Numbered from the stretch's first letter, positions 23,101-34,111 are shown. The stretch is DNA of 64,000 bases from Porites lobata (GCA_942486035.1 CALNXK010000039.1:1507501-1571500); one strand, 5' to 3'. The notes: generated by a model from the letters alone, not told the origin. Made by a program: numbers and translations.

Positions 23101-23760
23101 AATTTCGATTGGGGGAGACACTGGCAAATTCGCGCCGGAAGCAGGGAAGGCACGCATGCGCACTGCGTTTTTCACGCGTGTCTCGTTCTGCAGTACAAAA
23201 ATTCAAAACAATACATTATCTCAAGAGAGGCTAGTCAGGCTAATTTTAATTTCAACAAAACAATATTAATCCAACAGCCATTTTTGTATTGGGTCTATAA
23301 CCTACTGTTCCGAGAAAGCCTCGGAGCTCAGACATTTTCCTATATATGAATATCTTGTAAACTTTTCAATGCCAGTCGCTGTACTTCGTGTAAACGCTTT
23401 ACATAAATGCATAGCAATGAGCTGAAGGTGTCCTTCGCAACCTTAATGCACTCTTTCATTATTCTAGAACCAGTAGGTCATTATTGTGGCCACTGAAGTG
23501 TAAGATTAGATTAAAACTTGAAATAATTACCACCTGTGACCTGTTCTAATTTCTATTTATTAAAACAAGTAACCTTTTGACCTTTTTAATTCGAACCCAC
23601 AGTAGAATTCAGGCATATTTGTGTTGTCGAGGCCTTATACTAGCGCGCTAAGTTGAGCATCGGGACCCTAGTGCACAAATTTTTGTCCAAGTCCTCTACT
23701 TTGCACACTTTTGATAATACTCGCATTTCAAAATGGCGTCTAACAGGGCGGAAAAGAGCA
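20171..23760. other. PRC1 3' flank: UTR and repeat-rich intergenic DNA
   Basis: The first few hundred bases after the PRC1 stop are probably 3' UTR; an ATTAAA-like signal occurs near 20503. No supported gene follows. At 21950-22390 a repeat contains a hairpin (22067-22082 against 22102-22118, ACAATCTCGACCCCAG) and GTGGAC-type outer arms. A + strand frame at 22948-23349 (133 codons) lacks any recognisable domain and carries repeat-like words; I do not call it a gene. Confidence 0.5.
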
Positions 23761-23779
23761 GATATCTACACAGTTACAT

Positions 23780-24010
23780 AAGTTGTTACCTAGTCCCTAG
23801 GCCTCATTATTCTGCCCGGCCTATGCATTTCGGGTCACGTTGTCCGAGCGAGTTTTAGGGTAGGTGAGGTAAACGGCTTAGGTGGGGTAACCCGCCTGTC
23901 AATATAATCGCTCGTTTTAAGTTGATCACGTTTACATGATAGGTGGGGTGACCCGCCACATTTTACCTCACCTATTCTGGGGTCCCCCACCTCCATGTAA
24001 ACAGGCCCTT
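23780..24010. repeat. GTGGGGTNACCCGCC-type repeat
   Basis: The words GGTGGGGTAACCCGCC and GGTGGGGTGACCCGCC occur at about 23880 and 23942. They are followed by CCCCCACCTCCATGTAAACAGGCCC, a terminus I associate with a coral MITE. No protein is encoded. The ends are uncertain. Confidence 0.5.
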
Positions 24011-24035
24011 AGATTGGTAAAACAACAATTCTACG

Positions 24036-24310
24036 CGTGCATCACGCTTTTATGTACATTTCTTTGCCGTCACTGCACGACTACAACGTGAAAATGCCTA
24101 ATTTTAGTTGGAGGACGTAAGCACAAAACAACGACTTTCTTTTTTCTTTTCTTGAAGTTCAATGCAGTCTTTTAGAATTCAACTCTAGAAAACAGTGCCA
24201 AAATTTGAGGAATTGGAGGAGATGGAATAGGTGTGATGAAGTTTGAAGCAGCGCGACTTCACTTTTTGAGTGGTGTTTTCGTAGCCGTCGCCGTCAGTTT
24301 GTTGCATTTA
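24036..24310 (+). repeat. About 275-bp interspersed repeat, copy A
   Basis: This segment matches 24812-25085 in the same order: GCATCACG, CTTTGCCGTC, GCACGACT, GGACGT, TTTAGAATT, GATGGAATA, GAAGTTT, AAGCAGCG and TTCACTTTTTG. A third copy is inverted at 29440-29700. It has no reading frame. It is a dispersed repeat of unknown class. Confidence 0.7.
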
Positions 24311-24811
24311 AAAGCTCTCTAATAAAGAGGCGGCAAACTCCTTTCGGGCCCCGACGGAGTGACTTTTGTCATAGCGACCATTATTTCCTCAACTTCCCCC
24401 CTGTTATTTTTGGCTCCCAGATTTTGGGAGCCACTTGACCAGCTGCAATCAGGTTCTTTCTCGAAGCAAGAGACAGAACCTGGGAACGAGGTTGGCGGTA
24501 CGTCTCGGAAATACATTGACCGAGAAGGCCTGGGAGAAAGCTGTACAGGAATGAGGCAACATACCGGTAAGTAGTATAGTAGGGACCAAATAAACAGTTT
24601 TTGTGGAGGAATCTCATAAACGTGAGCGCTATATATATACTTGTCTGTGACTTGGAAACACAGAATCGTAACGTATTTATGTATTTGAGTTCATCTATTT
24701 CTTGCCGCCTTTATTGTTCAACAAATGTTTCAAGTTTCGGTTCACTGATTCTATGTGAAAAAATGTTGCATATTAATGAGACGGGGGTAAACTAGGCCTT
24801 AACAGCAAGAA

Positions 24812-25085
24812 CGAAACTTTGCACGTGCATCACAATTTCGTGCATATGCTTTGCCGTCGTTGCACGACTTCGAAGTGAAACTTCCTAATTTCACGTTGTA
24901 TGAAGGACGTGAACACAAGGAAACGAGTTAATTTTGCTTTTTCTAAAATTAGATACATTCCTTTAGAATTTAACTCCAGAACATTTTGTCAATATGTGAC
25001 AAATTGAGCGTGATGGAATAAGAGCGAAGAAGTTTAAAGCAGCGAGAATTCACTTTTTGTCTGACGTTTTTGCTGCTGTCGTCGT
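24812..25085 (+). repeat. About 275-bp interspersed repeat, copy B
   Basis: This is a direct repeat of 24036-24310 with numerous substitutions. Just after it comes a purine/GT-rich stretch (25110-25155, GGTGGCGGTGGTGG). The two copies are separated by about 500 bases with an AACCTGGGAACGAGGTTGG end at 24478-24496, so they are probably independent insertions. Confidence 0.7.
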
Positions 25086-25499
25086 GTTAGATACTAAAGC
25101 CTCATACTGTGTAAGTGGAGGAGGAGAGTGGTGGCGGTGGTGGTGGAGGAGGAATACAATAGAAATGTCGCGGAGCAAAATGGGAGGACGGTGAGTAAAA
25201 ATTTGTGTTTCTTGCCGAGCTAGTTTAAATTCGGCCTCATTAAAATGCATATTGCGCTCCAAGAATAAGTGAACCGGAACTGGAACAATTTGTTGGACCT
25301 GTGTTGGGGCAATGGAGTGTTTACACATGACGTCACGGCGGCCAAATTGCGTGACACGAGTCTGCTTAATTACGATTGGTAAAAGGCAGTCGGATTGATC
25401 TTGTTTTCTTGCATTAACTGAAAGACTTCGTCTTTACGTCTTCGTGACTTTCCAATGGAGGACAATTATAAACTATATTTTGATCTCCATGTTTGTCAT

Positions 25500-26060
25500 C
25501 AACTCTTGAACACCCAGGCCAAAATTTCGCAGTTCCTTTCAGTCAGGGCTAAAGAAAAACTAAGAAAAAAACACACAAGCAAGGTAACTATAAAACTCTA
25601 GACTGAACTCTGACTCTGTATCAGGCCCTTAAAATTTTTCACTGAAAAATTCGGACCAAAACGCATCCCCAAGAGAGGAAAGAGTGTGGTTTTCTGCTGG
25701 CTGAAGAACGAAAGAAGCGAAAAACGTTTTTCTCACACACGGATGGGACTTTAAGTTCGAGTGTGCGGGGAGTCTTCAGGTCACATGGTGTTTCAAAGTT
25801 CAGTTATTTTTGTTGCCATGATGCGCTGCACAAGTATGGGCGAGATTGAACAAGATTTGACCAAAATGAAGAAAAATTTCACTTATAAAGCACTTTATGT
25901 AGATTTGGAGACTTTTTACCATTTTCCAGAATTTTTCCAGGTCTGGAAAACTGGTGGGGAAATTTCAAGCCTTTTCAAGAATTCAAGACTTTTAGAACTC
26001 TGTGTATTGGAAATTGAAGTAGTGTCGTATTTCTGGTTGTTCTAGCCAGCAAAAAAAGAT
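25500..26060. other. Intergenic, repeat remnants, no gene supported
   Basis: The stretch at 25905-25990 contains CCAGGTCTGGAAAACTGG and CAAGAATTCAAGACTTTT, repeat-like words. A 94-codon frame at 25761-26045 is composed of this sequence and is not supported as a gene. Confidence 0.4.
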
Positions 26061-26359
26061 GGATCCTAGATCAGACTTTCTTTTGATGTCGCCCATCTAT
26101 GATTTCCAGTTTTGTAAAAGAAAAAGTGATGTCTTCGCGCCCGTCGCGCGGGTCCCTGCTTAAGCTATCTGTTATAAGCTAACTTACAAATCAGCGAATC
26201 ACAGAGCCTGTCCAGTTCAGCTTTACTTTCACCCTCAGTAGGTTCAATCATTAAGGCAGTCGACACTGGCCAAGATACAGTGGGCGCATGGAAACCTAAA
26301 AAAGCCAAGGAGACCTGGGTTATAATACGAACTTAATAACAAATACCTAATGAATTTAT

Positions 26360-26598
26360 CCTCTTCCAGTAAGGAGCTTTCAGCGATAATAAAACAAAAA
26401 TTTCAAACTGAAAATAACAAGGTTAACAATCCCAATTGCTAGGGGGCGAACCAGGTGGCTATCTCAAGAACGTGGCCGAGAATGTGACCTTGGGATAAAC
26501 GAGGAAGACATCCAGTTAGCGGTCGGGGTGGGACTCGGGGCCTCCGGATTACAACTCCAGCGCCCTGGCCACTCAGCGACACTGCTTCCCTTGATAAC
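26360..26598 (-). mobile_element. tRNA-derived SINE (Ser/Leu-like head)
   Basis: On the minus strand an A-box-like segment GTCGCTGAGTGGCCAGGGCG is followed by an anticodon-loop-like region, GATTACA-type in antisense. A degenerate B box, CCCCGAGTCCCACC, follows at the proper distance. Downstream, CCGCTAACTGGATGTCTTCCTCG and an AACCTTGTTATTTTCAGTTTG tail match the body of a tRNA-like SINE I know from corals. The tRNA part is too degenerate to be a functional tRNA gene. Confidence 0.7.
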
Positions 26599-26728
26599 GA
26601 TGTAATTTGTACACAAGACAACCATGATTCACGAAAAAACACGTATTATCTTCATGGAAACAGAATTTTCGCAATGTTGCTGTTGTGTCTTTTTTCGCTA
26701 GTGGCGGAAAATTCCTCAGTTTGTTCTA

Positions 26729-26759
26729 ATTGTTTGTTTGTTTGTTTGTTTGCTTGTTT
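26729..26759. repeat. (GTTT)n microsatellite
   Basis: About seven tandem GTTT units occur, one of them mutated to GCTT. It is a simple-sequence repeat between genes. Confidence 0.9.
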
Positions 26760-27059
26760 TTTTCCAAAATGTGAATAATATTGGTTTAATGACTGATAAC
26801 TGAGCTTTTTACTTTGAATAATAATAGGAGACTAAACTGTAATGTTATTTAACTGCTAACCTTATGTCATTTTGATGAGTCCATCATGGGCTTCTGCGGT
26901 CAGCTCCTCGGGTAGATGCAATTTCTTCTCAAAGCATGCACTTCTTCATCATGTGGCAGGACGAGTATTAAAGTCAATATATTAAATTGCAAAAAGGGAT
27001 CGAGGTAAAGATAAAAACTAATCAGGAAAAGAATATCGTATGCGCATGCTACCCATGGT

Positions 27060-27180
27060 ATACACACACTATAATTGTTATTATTTTTGGGTTATTATTT
27101 TTTTTTTTGGTCGTTTTTTTTATAGTTTTGTAATTTTTTTGCATTTTTTTTGAATTAAGAAATGATATTAATCTGTTGTT
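27060..27180. repeat. T-rich low-complexity tract
   Basis: Runs of 8-12 T residues are mixed with TTATTATTT and TTTTTTGCATTTTTTTTG. I see no coding or structural signal in it. Confidence 0.85.
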
Positions 27181-27905
27181 TTTGGCTTGCCACAACAACA
27201 GATCTTTGTTAACCACGAAAAAAATCGACGAACACGGGATTTCTGCAAAGAAAAAAACAACAAAAACAACAAGGTAAATAATCAGGTGTTAATATATTAT
27301 TGTGAAAACCTCAATGTATATAGTATCCCAACGTCTGCGCGGGATCGGACTACTACAATGTAAGCACAGTCTCCTGTGAAATGCTGACAATATTATGCCG
27401 AAAATGTTTAGGTAGCATTCATACTCTTGCTTCTGCTTAAAAGAGCGGCTATTTCTGTATTGAAGCGAAACTGTGCCGGGCCGATCTCGAGACCTTGTAC
27501 ATCGGATGGGTTAAGCGCCGCATATTGGTGCAGCGTGATCAATTATTTGGACCTTTTAAGAGCGGAAGTGATTTTAAAGTTTGACGGAGGACTGTAACTC
27601 AATAAGACGAAAGTAGATATCATTTGAGACTTAAATCACCAAAGCCACCCAAAGCCTCTGGGCAATCACACTATAGCACAACAAGAGTTCGTTGTGTGCT
27701 TGTGTGCCCTGGGGTGTGTGTGTAGGGGGGGAGGGGGGTACTCCCTCACATAAGCTATATAGTTACGTGCAGCCCCATTCGGGTAGGGTTTTCGCGCCGT
27801 TTTGGTCTGAAAACGGGTATACACTTTGCCCATGCATTTTGGTCTGGCTAAATCGGGTATCGTTTTCGAGATAACGACGGGAGTATACGTATTCATCGTT
27901 TTAAT

Positions 27906-28955
27906 TTACAAATGAGTAAGAAAGAAAGAGAAATATGGATCAATAATATGGATAAAAGGAAGTTGTGCTACAGGCCCTTCTCCCATACTTCCCCACGGAT
28001 CCATTCCCACTGTGCTACAGAATCTTGGCGTGCTTACCTTTAATTTGGAGCTTTTTCCCTCAAACATAGCGGGCGATGTACTACCTTCATCCTGCACTGA
28101 TAAGCTTTCGCAGTGCTCGTTGTTTTCTCTTACTCTCTCTTCCTTTTCGCAATGCTCGTTGTTTTCTCTTACGTTCTCTTCCTCGTTGGCCTGTTCACAG
28201 GCAATTTCTTTTCTTGGTAGGATCTGAAGTGGGTTTCTCCGTTTGATTAGTACTCGTGGGCTCCATAGAAGCGCCATGTTTTGGTTTACAATACGGATCA
28301 CGGGACTTTCGGATTGGTTATTACCATAAATCAAAATCCGTTCTGCGCCACCAAAGTTGATCGGCTGGAGCATAGAGGAACAGTAATCCACGGCTGGTTT
28401 GAGCGGGATCCCACTTATTGAAACAGGAACAGCTGCAGACGATGGAGAAGTCAGCGCGTTTGTGTACATTAGATAACCGTTTTGTAGACTGTGGAGAGGA
28501 GCTTTAGGCTGCATAGTCGAAAAAGGGATAGCCAGGGTGGATGTAATGTTGTCATTGTACACGGTGTCACTTCTTGTCTCCCAAATATACCTTTCCAGCA
28601 AACCAAAGTAGGCATCTTTAAATAATATATATTCGTTATATATTTGTTGGCCAACGCGAAACCATGATGTAAAGCCCTTTTGCAACCAAAGATAGTGCCT
28701 TTGAAGGCGTTCCAAATGAAACTCCAGAATATTATTTTCAGCCTTCGTCTTTTCATACAGTTTTTTAAACTCTTCTCTCTCTTGCATTGTGACCACTAAC
28801 ATCTCGTTCTTGTATTCAGCATAACTCTGCCACTCCATGAGTTTCCCCTCTAAGTGAATTCGTTTGGAGCTATGTACTCCACATTCCTCACGCAACGTCT
28901 TTTTTTCCTCTTCTAAAACTCTGATTTTGTCTTTTAACTCGCGATACGAAGGCAT
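27906..28955 (-). CDS. Unrecognised coiled-coil protein gene, possibly spliced
   Basis: The minus-strand frame opens at an ATG at 28955 (MPSYRELKD) and stops at 27906, 349 codons. An in-frame ATG seven codons upstream (28976) is possible. Residues 5-95 are a strongly charged coiled coil (KIRVLEEEKKTLREE ... ENNILEFHLERLQ). An aromatic segment follows (WLQKGFTSWF, YNEYILFKDAYFGLL), then a low-complexity middle with GNNQSESPVIRI. Near residue 265 a 14-residue unit is duplicated in tandem (RENNEHCEKEE/RENNEHCE). At 28038/28037 the sequence AAATTAAAG is followed by GTAAGC, a consensus donor, so the true exon may end there after 306 codons, with further exons at lower coordinates that I could not identify. 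I recognise no family. Length, composition and a clean start argue for a real gene. Confidence 0.6.
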   Translation of the reverse strand: MPSYRELKDKIRVLEEEKKTLREECGVHSSKRIHLEGKLMEWQSYAEYKNEMLVVTMQEREEFKKLYEKTKAENNILEFHLERLQRHYLWLQKGFTSWFRVGQQIYNEYILFKDAYFGLLERYIWETRSDTVYNDNITSTLAIPFSTMQPKAPLHSLQNGYLMYTNALTSPSSAAVPVSISGIPLKPAVDYCSSMLQPINFGGAERILIYGNNQSESPVIRIVNQNMALLWSPRVLIKRRNPLQILPRKEIACEQANEEENVRENNEHCEKEERVRENNEHCESLSVQDEGSTSPAMFEGKSSKLKVSTPRFCSTVGMDPWGSMGEGPVAQLPFIHIIDPYFSFFLTHL

Positions 28956-29439
28956 TTTAAAATATTTTAAACACACAAATAGAACAAGCCAACCGCCAAA
29001 AATATTAGTCGGTGATTTTTGTAGGTTAATTTAATGACGTCATAATCAGCTTTCCCCTGCTTGATTTCTTTTGCGCGCGCATGATAGTATACTGGAGAAC
29101 CCAGAGAATGCGATCCTTTTGGTCAGCACCAAGGGACAAACCTCAAGGCTTAAATCGGAAAAAAAGTCATCTCTGATTGGCTGATAAAAATGTGTTCATC
29201 GGATGCTAATTACTTTGCAAATCCAAAAAATGTGAGCCCATTGTTTTGATTTTGATTTTGATGTACATCCTACGCCTAGCTAGCGGATCTTGTTTGGCGA
29301 TGAGCGCGCAAATGAGCTGAGATGAAACTGATCAAGAAATTAATTATCACTGATTTCAAGTCAGCGTCATCAAAAGTTTAAATGGCCTAAGCTGCACTGG
29401 TTTTCTATATTCATTGGAATATTTATTCTTGTTGCTCCC

Positions 29440-29700
29440 AATTCTTCTTGTTTGTAGAGATCGTAAGCAAAGACGACTGAAACAGCAGCGAAAACTTCAC
29501 CCCAAAATAGGATTTGCTCTGTTTCAAATTTCATCGCTCTTATTCCAACTCTTCTAGTTTGTCATTGGTTGGGTTTTTTTTTCAAGAGTTGAATTCTAAA
29601 GGACTTTATCCAACTTCACAAAAGAAAAAGAAAATCATTGTCTTGTGTTCCCGCCCTTCATGTTCCAATAAATTTGCATAGATGCTGGCCACGTGAGTGA
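29440..29700 (-). repeat. Inverted copy C of the 275-bp interspersed repeat
   Basis: Read on the minus strand it carries GAACACAAGACAATGATTTTC, GAATTCAACTCTTG and GGAATAAGAGCGATGAAATT, matching 24036-24310 and 24812-25085. It adds a CACGTGGCCAGCATCTATGC segment that reappears, in + orientation, at 30754-30773. Confidence 0.6.
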
Positions 29701-29728
29701 AGACACTCTATAGACTGATCTTACTTGA

Positions 29729-29839
29729 AACCGTGAAATAGGTGATAAGATACTACGCACTTTTACGCACTAATTCTGTTGTCTTCTTTTGTTTACTTCC
29801 GCTACTTTGCACTATTTGTTAGTATCTGTTTCACGGTTA
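29729..29839. mobile_element. 111-bp MITE with AACCGTGAAA termini
   Basis: The left end GAAACCGTGAAATAGGTGAT is mirrored by AGTATCTGTTTCACGGTT on the right. The interior has ACGCACTTTTACGCACT. It encodes nothing. The class is unassigned. Confidence 0.6.
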
Positions 29840-30307
29840 GAGTAAAATCGCTCTTAAAATGGCAAGAAATAGAACTTGCCTAATTACATTACGACTAAGC
29901 TTGCGTTTGATTGGGAATTCCCGATTTCGCTTTTGCAATCGAACGCAAAATAAGAAAAAGTATTTCACTTCCGAGAAGTCCGTCCTCAGGGTGGATTTCA
30001 ATGAAGAAATCCAAACCCGGAATTCGTGGATTTCCTTTTTACCGTTCGATTGGGAAATCTGAAAAAGGATTTGCAAAACTACTTTCGTGAACAGCGGTCT
30101 TTTCTTGCTAATTATGCGTGCTTGTGCAAGACCTCTGTTCTTAATAGTAATGAATAGTTTTTAATCGTTTGTAGTATTAAACATTAAAAACCACAATGAG
30201 GGAAAATGCAAACACGACCCTGTCACTTTTACTATGTAAACATTCAATTAAAATGTCACAAATTTGTATAAATTCAAACAACTGACATCTTTTAAAATTT
30301 CATCTCT

Positions 30308-30733
30308 AAGGCTACGTGCAAACGGGCGCAACAACTCCCAACATTGTTGCGCCAACAATGTTGGGAGTTGTTGCGTGCGTGTTGGCAGTGGCGTGGAAAC
30401 GGATGCAACAACTTCCAACAATCTTGGGACCCGCAGTGCATCGTTGGAAGAATACAACCTATAAGTCTTTGTAATACATGCGTAATGAGCGTGCGCGGCC
30501 CCAACAATGTTGGAAGAGCTGTGCAAACGGATCCAACATTGTTGCGCTACGCTTCGGCGATCAAGGAACAAAAGAAATGTTGGGAGTTGTTGGCTGAAAA
30601 GCTTGACCGGTTTCAAACTTTGCGCAACAACATCCAACAACATGCAACAGGGTGTGCAAACGGACGCAACCTGTAACTTCCAACATTGTTGAGAGTTGTT
30701 AGCCAACAATGTTGCGTCCGTTTGCACGGGGCT
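30308..30733. mobile_element. Repeat element packed with CAACATTGTTG palindromes
   Basis: The ends GTGCAAACGGGCGCAACAAC and TGTTGCGTCCGTTTGCAC are inverse. Inside, CAACAATGTTGG, CCAACATTGTTG and GGGAGTTGTTG occur many times in both orientations, together with GTGCAAACGGA at about 30523 and 30655. Every reading frame through it is an artefact of these words. It looks like a composite MITE. Confidence 0.75.
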
Positions 30734-30735
30734 TC

Positions 30736-30905
30736 ATAGAGCGTTTTCACTCACGTGGCCAGCATCTACGCAAATTTATTGGAACAAAAGAAAGTGTTTG
30801 CATAAGAAAAGAGTTCAACTCCCACAGGACTGGTTTGGGACACCAACATGGCCGCCGTTTCATTGTTTTGGGACACCAATATGGCCGCCGTGACGTCATA
30901 GCATT
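30736..30905 (+). repeat. Repeat with duplicated CACCAAYATGGCCGCCGT
   Basis: GAGCGTTTTCACTCACGTGG and GCATCTACGCAAATTTATTGGAAC lead into two copies of TTGGGACACCAAyATGGCCGCCGT (30836-30860 and 30869-30891), followed by GACGTCATAG. The first half is shared with 29440-29700. Confidence 0.65.
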
Positions 30906-31179
30906 GTAATTTCGTTACGCACTGTAGAAGTTTTAACTTTGCCTGTGGCCGCCAAACCAACCTTACGTGCTACAGTGCACGTGCAATTTAGAAGTCGCTA
31001 CACAACGTGACTGCCTTGAAGAACGATTTTGTTTTACAAGCACGTTGTTTCTGATAGACATTCGGTCCGTTGTCACTTGTCGCGACGTTTCGTTACATAG
31101 TTTTCCACAGATAACCCACGGCAAACATATTGGCAATAGAAAACAAAGAAAAAACAAGGTACACTGACTGAAACAACTA

Positions 31180-33220
31180 TAAAATAATTTAAATTTTCTC
31201 TTTGGAAAATAATTGTCCTCGTAGCACAGGCCGGGGGTTAAACCCGGGTTAAACCATAGGTACCCGTAATTGCCCTATTTTTCGTACAGACTATTCTTGC
31301 CAGTAAGCTCATGTCCTCCCAGAGGACTCTTTTTAGATTCTCGCTTCTACAGCCAGCTCGACTAATAAGCAAGCAACCAAAATTATAAAACATGGCAACT
31401 CTTTTTATTAATTCTCTCTTTATACAACATCACTCACTCCAATTTTACCACGCTATATTTCTAAGATAATAATATTTCATATTCAGCAACCGTTTCGTTT
31501 TAATTATAGTATTTCTATTTAAATGATACATTTAACTCATTAAGAAGTTTATCTTTCGTATTTATGTTTCACATTATAGCGAAAAAAAAAATTGCGAAAA
31601 GCAAGTAATCTTATACCCTAGTTTTCTGAAGGTCAGACGTCTCTCGAGGACTTGAGACCTGCTGGCTGTGTCAGGGATAAGGCTAGTAATTACGCAGACA
31701 GCTGCATGAGCCATTGTGACCGTTATTTCAAGGGTTATTTTGAAATCTATGCAGCAAGCAAAAAATAAAAACAAATCTGCTTTGTAGCAGCAGTAGTAAT
31801 TTAAGTAAAGGGAGTTTAAGCAACCACGACAGCGTCGCGTTGTTTTAAAATTTATTGCTTTTACTCCAACCGGACCAATTTGTCAAAAGCAGGCGAATTT
31901 TCCTAAAGATGTAGAAAGCGCAACCCGTAAAACTTCACTGTAGCCGCGAAATGATCAAAGGGAGTGATGCACGTGCAGAGCTGTTTTGCTCATTAAACCT
32001 ATTGCTCTTTTTGTGTTCTACGGTTACCGTTGCCAAAGTAATTGCTTAAGCTCCGCAAATGCCATTGAAAAAGACCCAAAGCGCACTCCCTATTGGGCTC
32101 GATTTCCGCCGCTCTCTCTCGGTCCTTTTCCCGATCGGGAGAGGAGCGCGGGCTCATTTCCCGAACAGCGGTTGCTAATCGAGCTTAAACCCCTATTCCC
32201 ACTTCGCATACACTCCTCCCTTCTAACATACACACATACACACACATTCAAATTTAAGAGCTTCGGAGATACAACTAATGCTTGCTGTATACTTCATAGC
32301 AGTTGTATGGACCAGATCTCACGCAAGTTGACAAGATTTTTCTTCAGCTGTTTTGAGCATCACAAAGGACTGCCTCCTAAAAAAGATTTTATCATTACTT
32401 ATATTTGCTCTTAAAAGTATTTTCTCTGGGGCGGATGAAACATACCACTTTCCTTCGTCGAGAACTTCGTTTTGGTCTCGTCACGCAACGGCAGCGAGGG
32501 AGACGAAGACAAACCCTACACAGTTCAACCGAACACCTCTCCCAAAACACTCCATAGCCAAAGGCCCTACCCCCTGGGGATGCGCCGTTAATCGACAGTC
32601 AATACTCCCCCCTCCCCCAACCCTCGTTCTTTTGTAAGCTTTATATTATACACTTTGTACAGGATCTACAGAAGTCACTGTATAATCAATAAGTTGATCA
32701 TCAAAATGTATAGACGAGACATTAGATTTAACTACCTGTACAGATTGCCAAAATACTCTTATTATAAATAATTGTTATATTTGAGATAGTGATTAATGTG
32801 ATTTATATCTATGTATGATACGAATTTGGAGAAAAAAGATATACGCTGATAAAGTGACGTGAAGTTGTGATAGACAACCTACGCTACATAACTAGAAAAA
32901 AATGCTACCTTCTTCATAACATATACTTAAATGATAAGGCAGTGCAGACTGTGAACTGACTGTCGACTATTGTTTTTAGGGTTAGGAAGCAATGGGACTA
33001 TTGTTGTCACGTTCTCATTTCCATGGTGAAAACAACAGTCCACAGTCTGTGTTATACACTGACTGCTAAAATAATCTTGCTCATGGAGGTACATTAATTT
33101 GGGATACAACTTGTTATTTCAAGCAAGCAATGGCCCCAGAGAAGCAAATTGTGAGAGCTGCTTGTCCAAAGAGCAAGCTGAAGTTCAAGCTTTTTGGAGC
33201 CCTGCATTAGGTCCAAAATC
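31180..33220. other. Intergenic DNA, no gene supported
   Basis: I see AT-rich unique-looking sequence, a short CA-rich microsatellite (32229-32247), and a GC-rich repeat-like patch at 32080-32170 with GATCGGGAGAGGAGCGCGGG. The 142-codon frame 31986-32414 overlaps these and has no recognisable domain. Confidence 0.45.
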
Positions 33221-33224
33221 ATTT

Positions 33225-33361
33225 GGATAAATTTAGGTTTATGGGAAACTGCCCACCTACCCCTCCCCTAAGTCAACATTAACACTTACTTCTCACTTAG
33301 GGCAAAATGTTGCGTTAGGGGAGGGGTAGGTGGACAGTTTCCCAGAAACCTAAATTTATCC
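33225..33361. mobile_element. Foldback MITE with ACCCCTCCCCTAA arms, copy 2
   Basis: Arms 33225-33271 and 33315-33361 are near-perfect inverses (GGATAAATTTAGGTTT, then GGGAAACTGCCCACCTACCC). The spacer is 43 bases. It belongs to the same family as 11824-11955. It is non-coding. Confidence 0.85.
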
Positions 33362-33673
33362 TAACATTTTTGTCTGACTACCACATCACTGAATGAAGAA
33401 ACCTCTGTCACTTAAAGAAGCTGTCTCATAACAATTATTAAAATTCAAACAGTGGCCGGGAATTGCCAACAAATTGAGTGAAACATTAAAGTAACCGCTG
33501 GAAACGTTAGAAGGTCTAAATGACACAGAAAATACAAAACAAAGCAGGGATGGATGAACTTGAAGAATATTGAAATGGATTGCAATTGTGGTTTTTGAAA
33601 ACTTGTTCACCTGACAGTTTTTCAAAGCTCCTAATTGTTGTTTTTAACGAATTTTTATTATCCTTAGGAGACA

Positions 33674-34111
33674 TACAGCAAAAATCTGCGAATAAGAACC
33701 TGTGGATTAAGAACCCGCTGGTAGAAATTTGCCACCTTACATTTAATACCTAAAAATACAAGAACCTGTTTAGCCAAGCAAGATCAAGCAGGATCTTATA
33801 TGTGGGTTACTATGATAAAAAATTTAACCAAGGAGTGTAACTGAGTTGTAAATTTAAACAAACAAGAAAATACTGTACTAAACTGTATATAATTGTTTGG
33901 TAATCAGTTTTGTTTGGGTAATAATAAAAACATTGTGAATATATAAAAAGTCAATTTGTTTTTCTGGTAATCAACAATGTGTTAACTTCTTCATAAAAAT
34001 TAAGATCCTAATAAACAACCTTCTTAGCCTTAATTGTAAATAAGTCTCCCCAAATCAACTTTTTTTGCCAGAGTTAAAAAAGTAGGTTCTTATTCGCAAG
34101 TGTTTACTGTA
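33674..34111. mobile_element. Tc1/mariner-type TIR element, 438 bp, copy 1
   Basis: The ends TACAGCAAAAATCTGCGAAT and ATTCGCAAGTGTTTACTGTA are inverse and continue with AAGAACCT/AGGTTCTT. The same ends flank 41673-42140. TA at both borders fits Tc1/mariner insertion. No transposase is present. Confidence 0.8.

Noticed and set aside
22948..23349. 133-codon + strand frame downstream of PRC1
   Set aside because: Composition and words match interspersed repeats; no domain, and no good start context.
26874..26960. Hammerhead ribozyme (TGATGAGTCC)
   Set aside because: The CGAAA core and the closing stems are missing at the right distance.
33516..33631. Candidate terminal STK32 exon after TTAG on the minus strand
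   Set aside because: The polypyrimidine tract is weak and the product does not start with the expected leucine/basic C-terminal residues.
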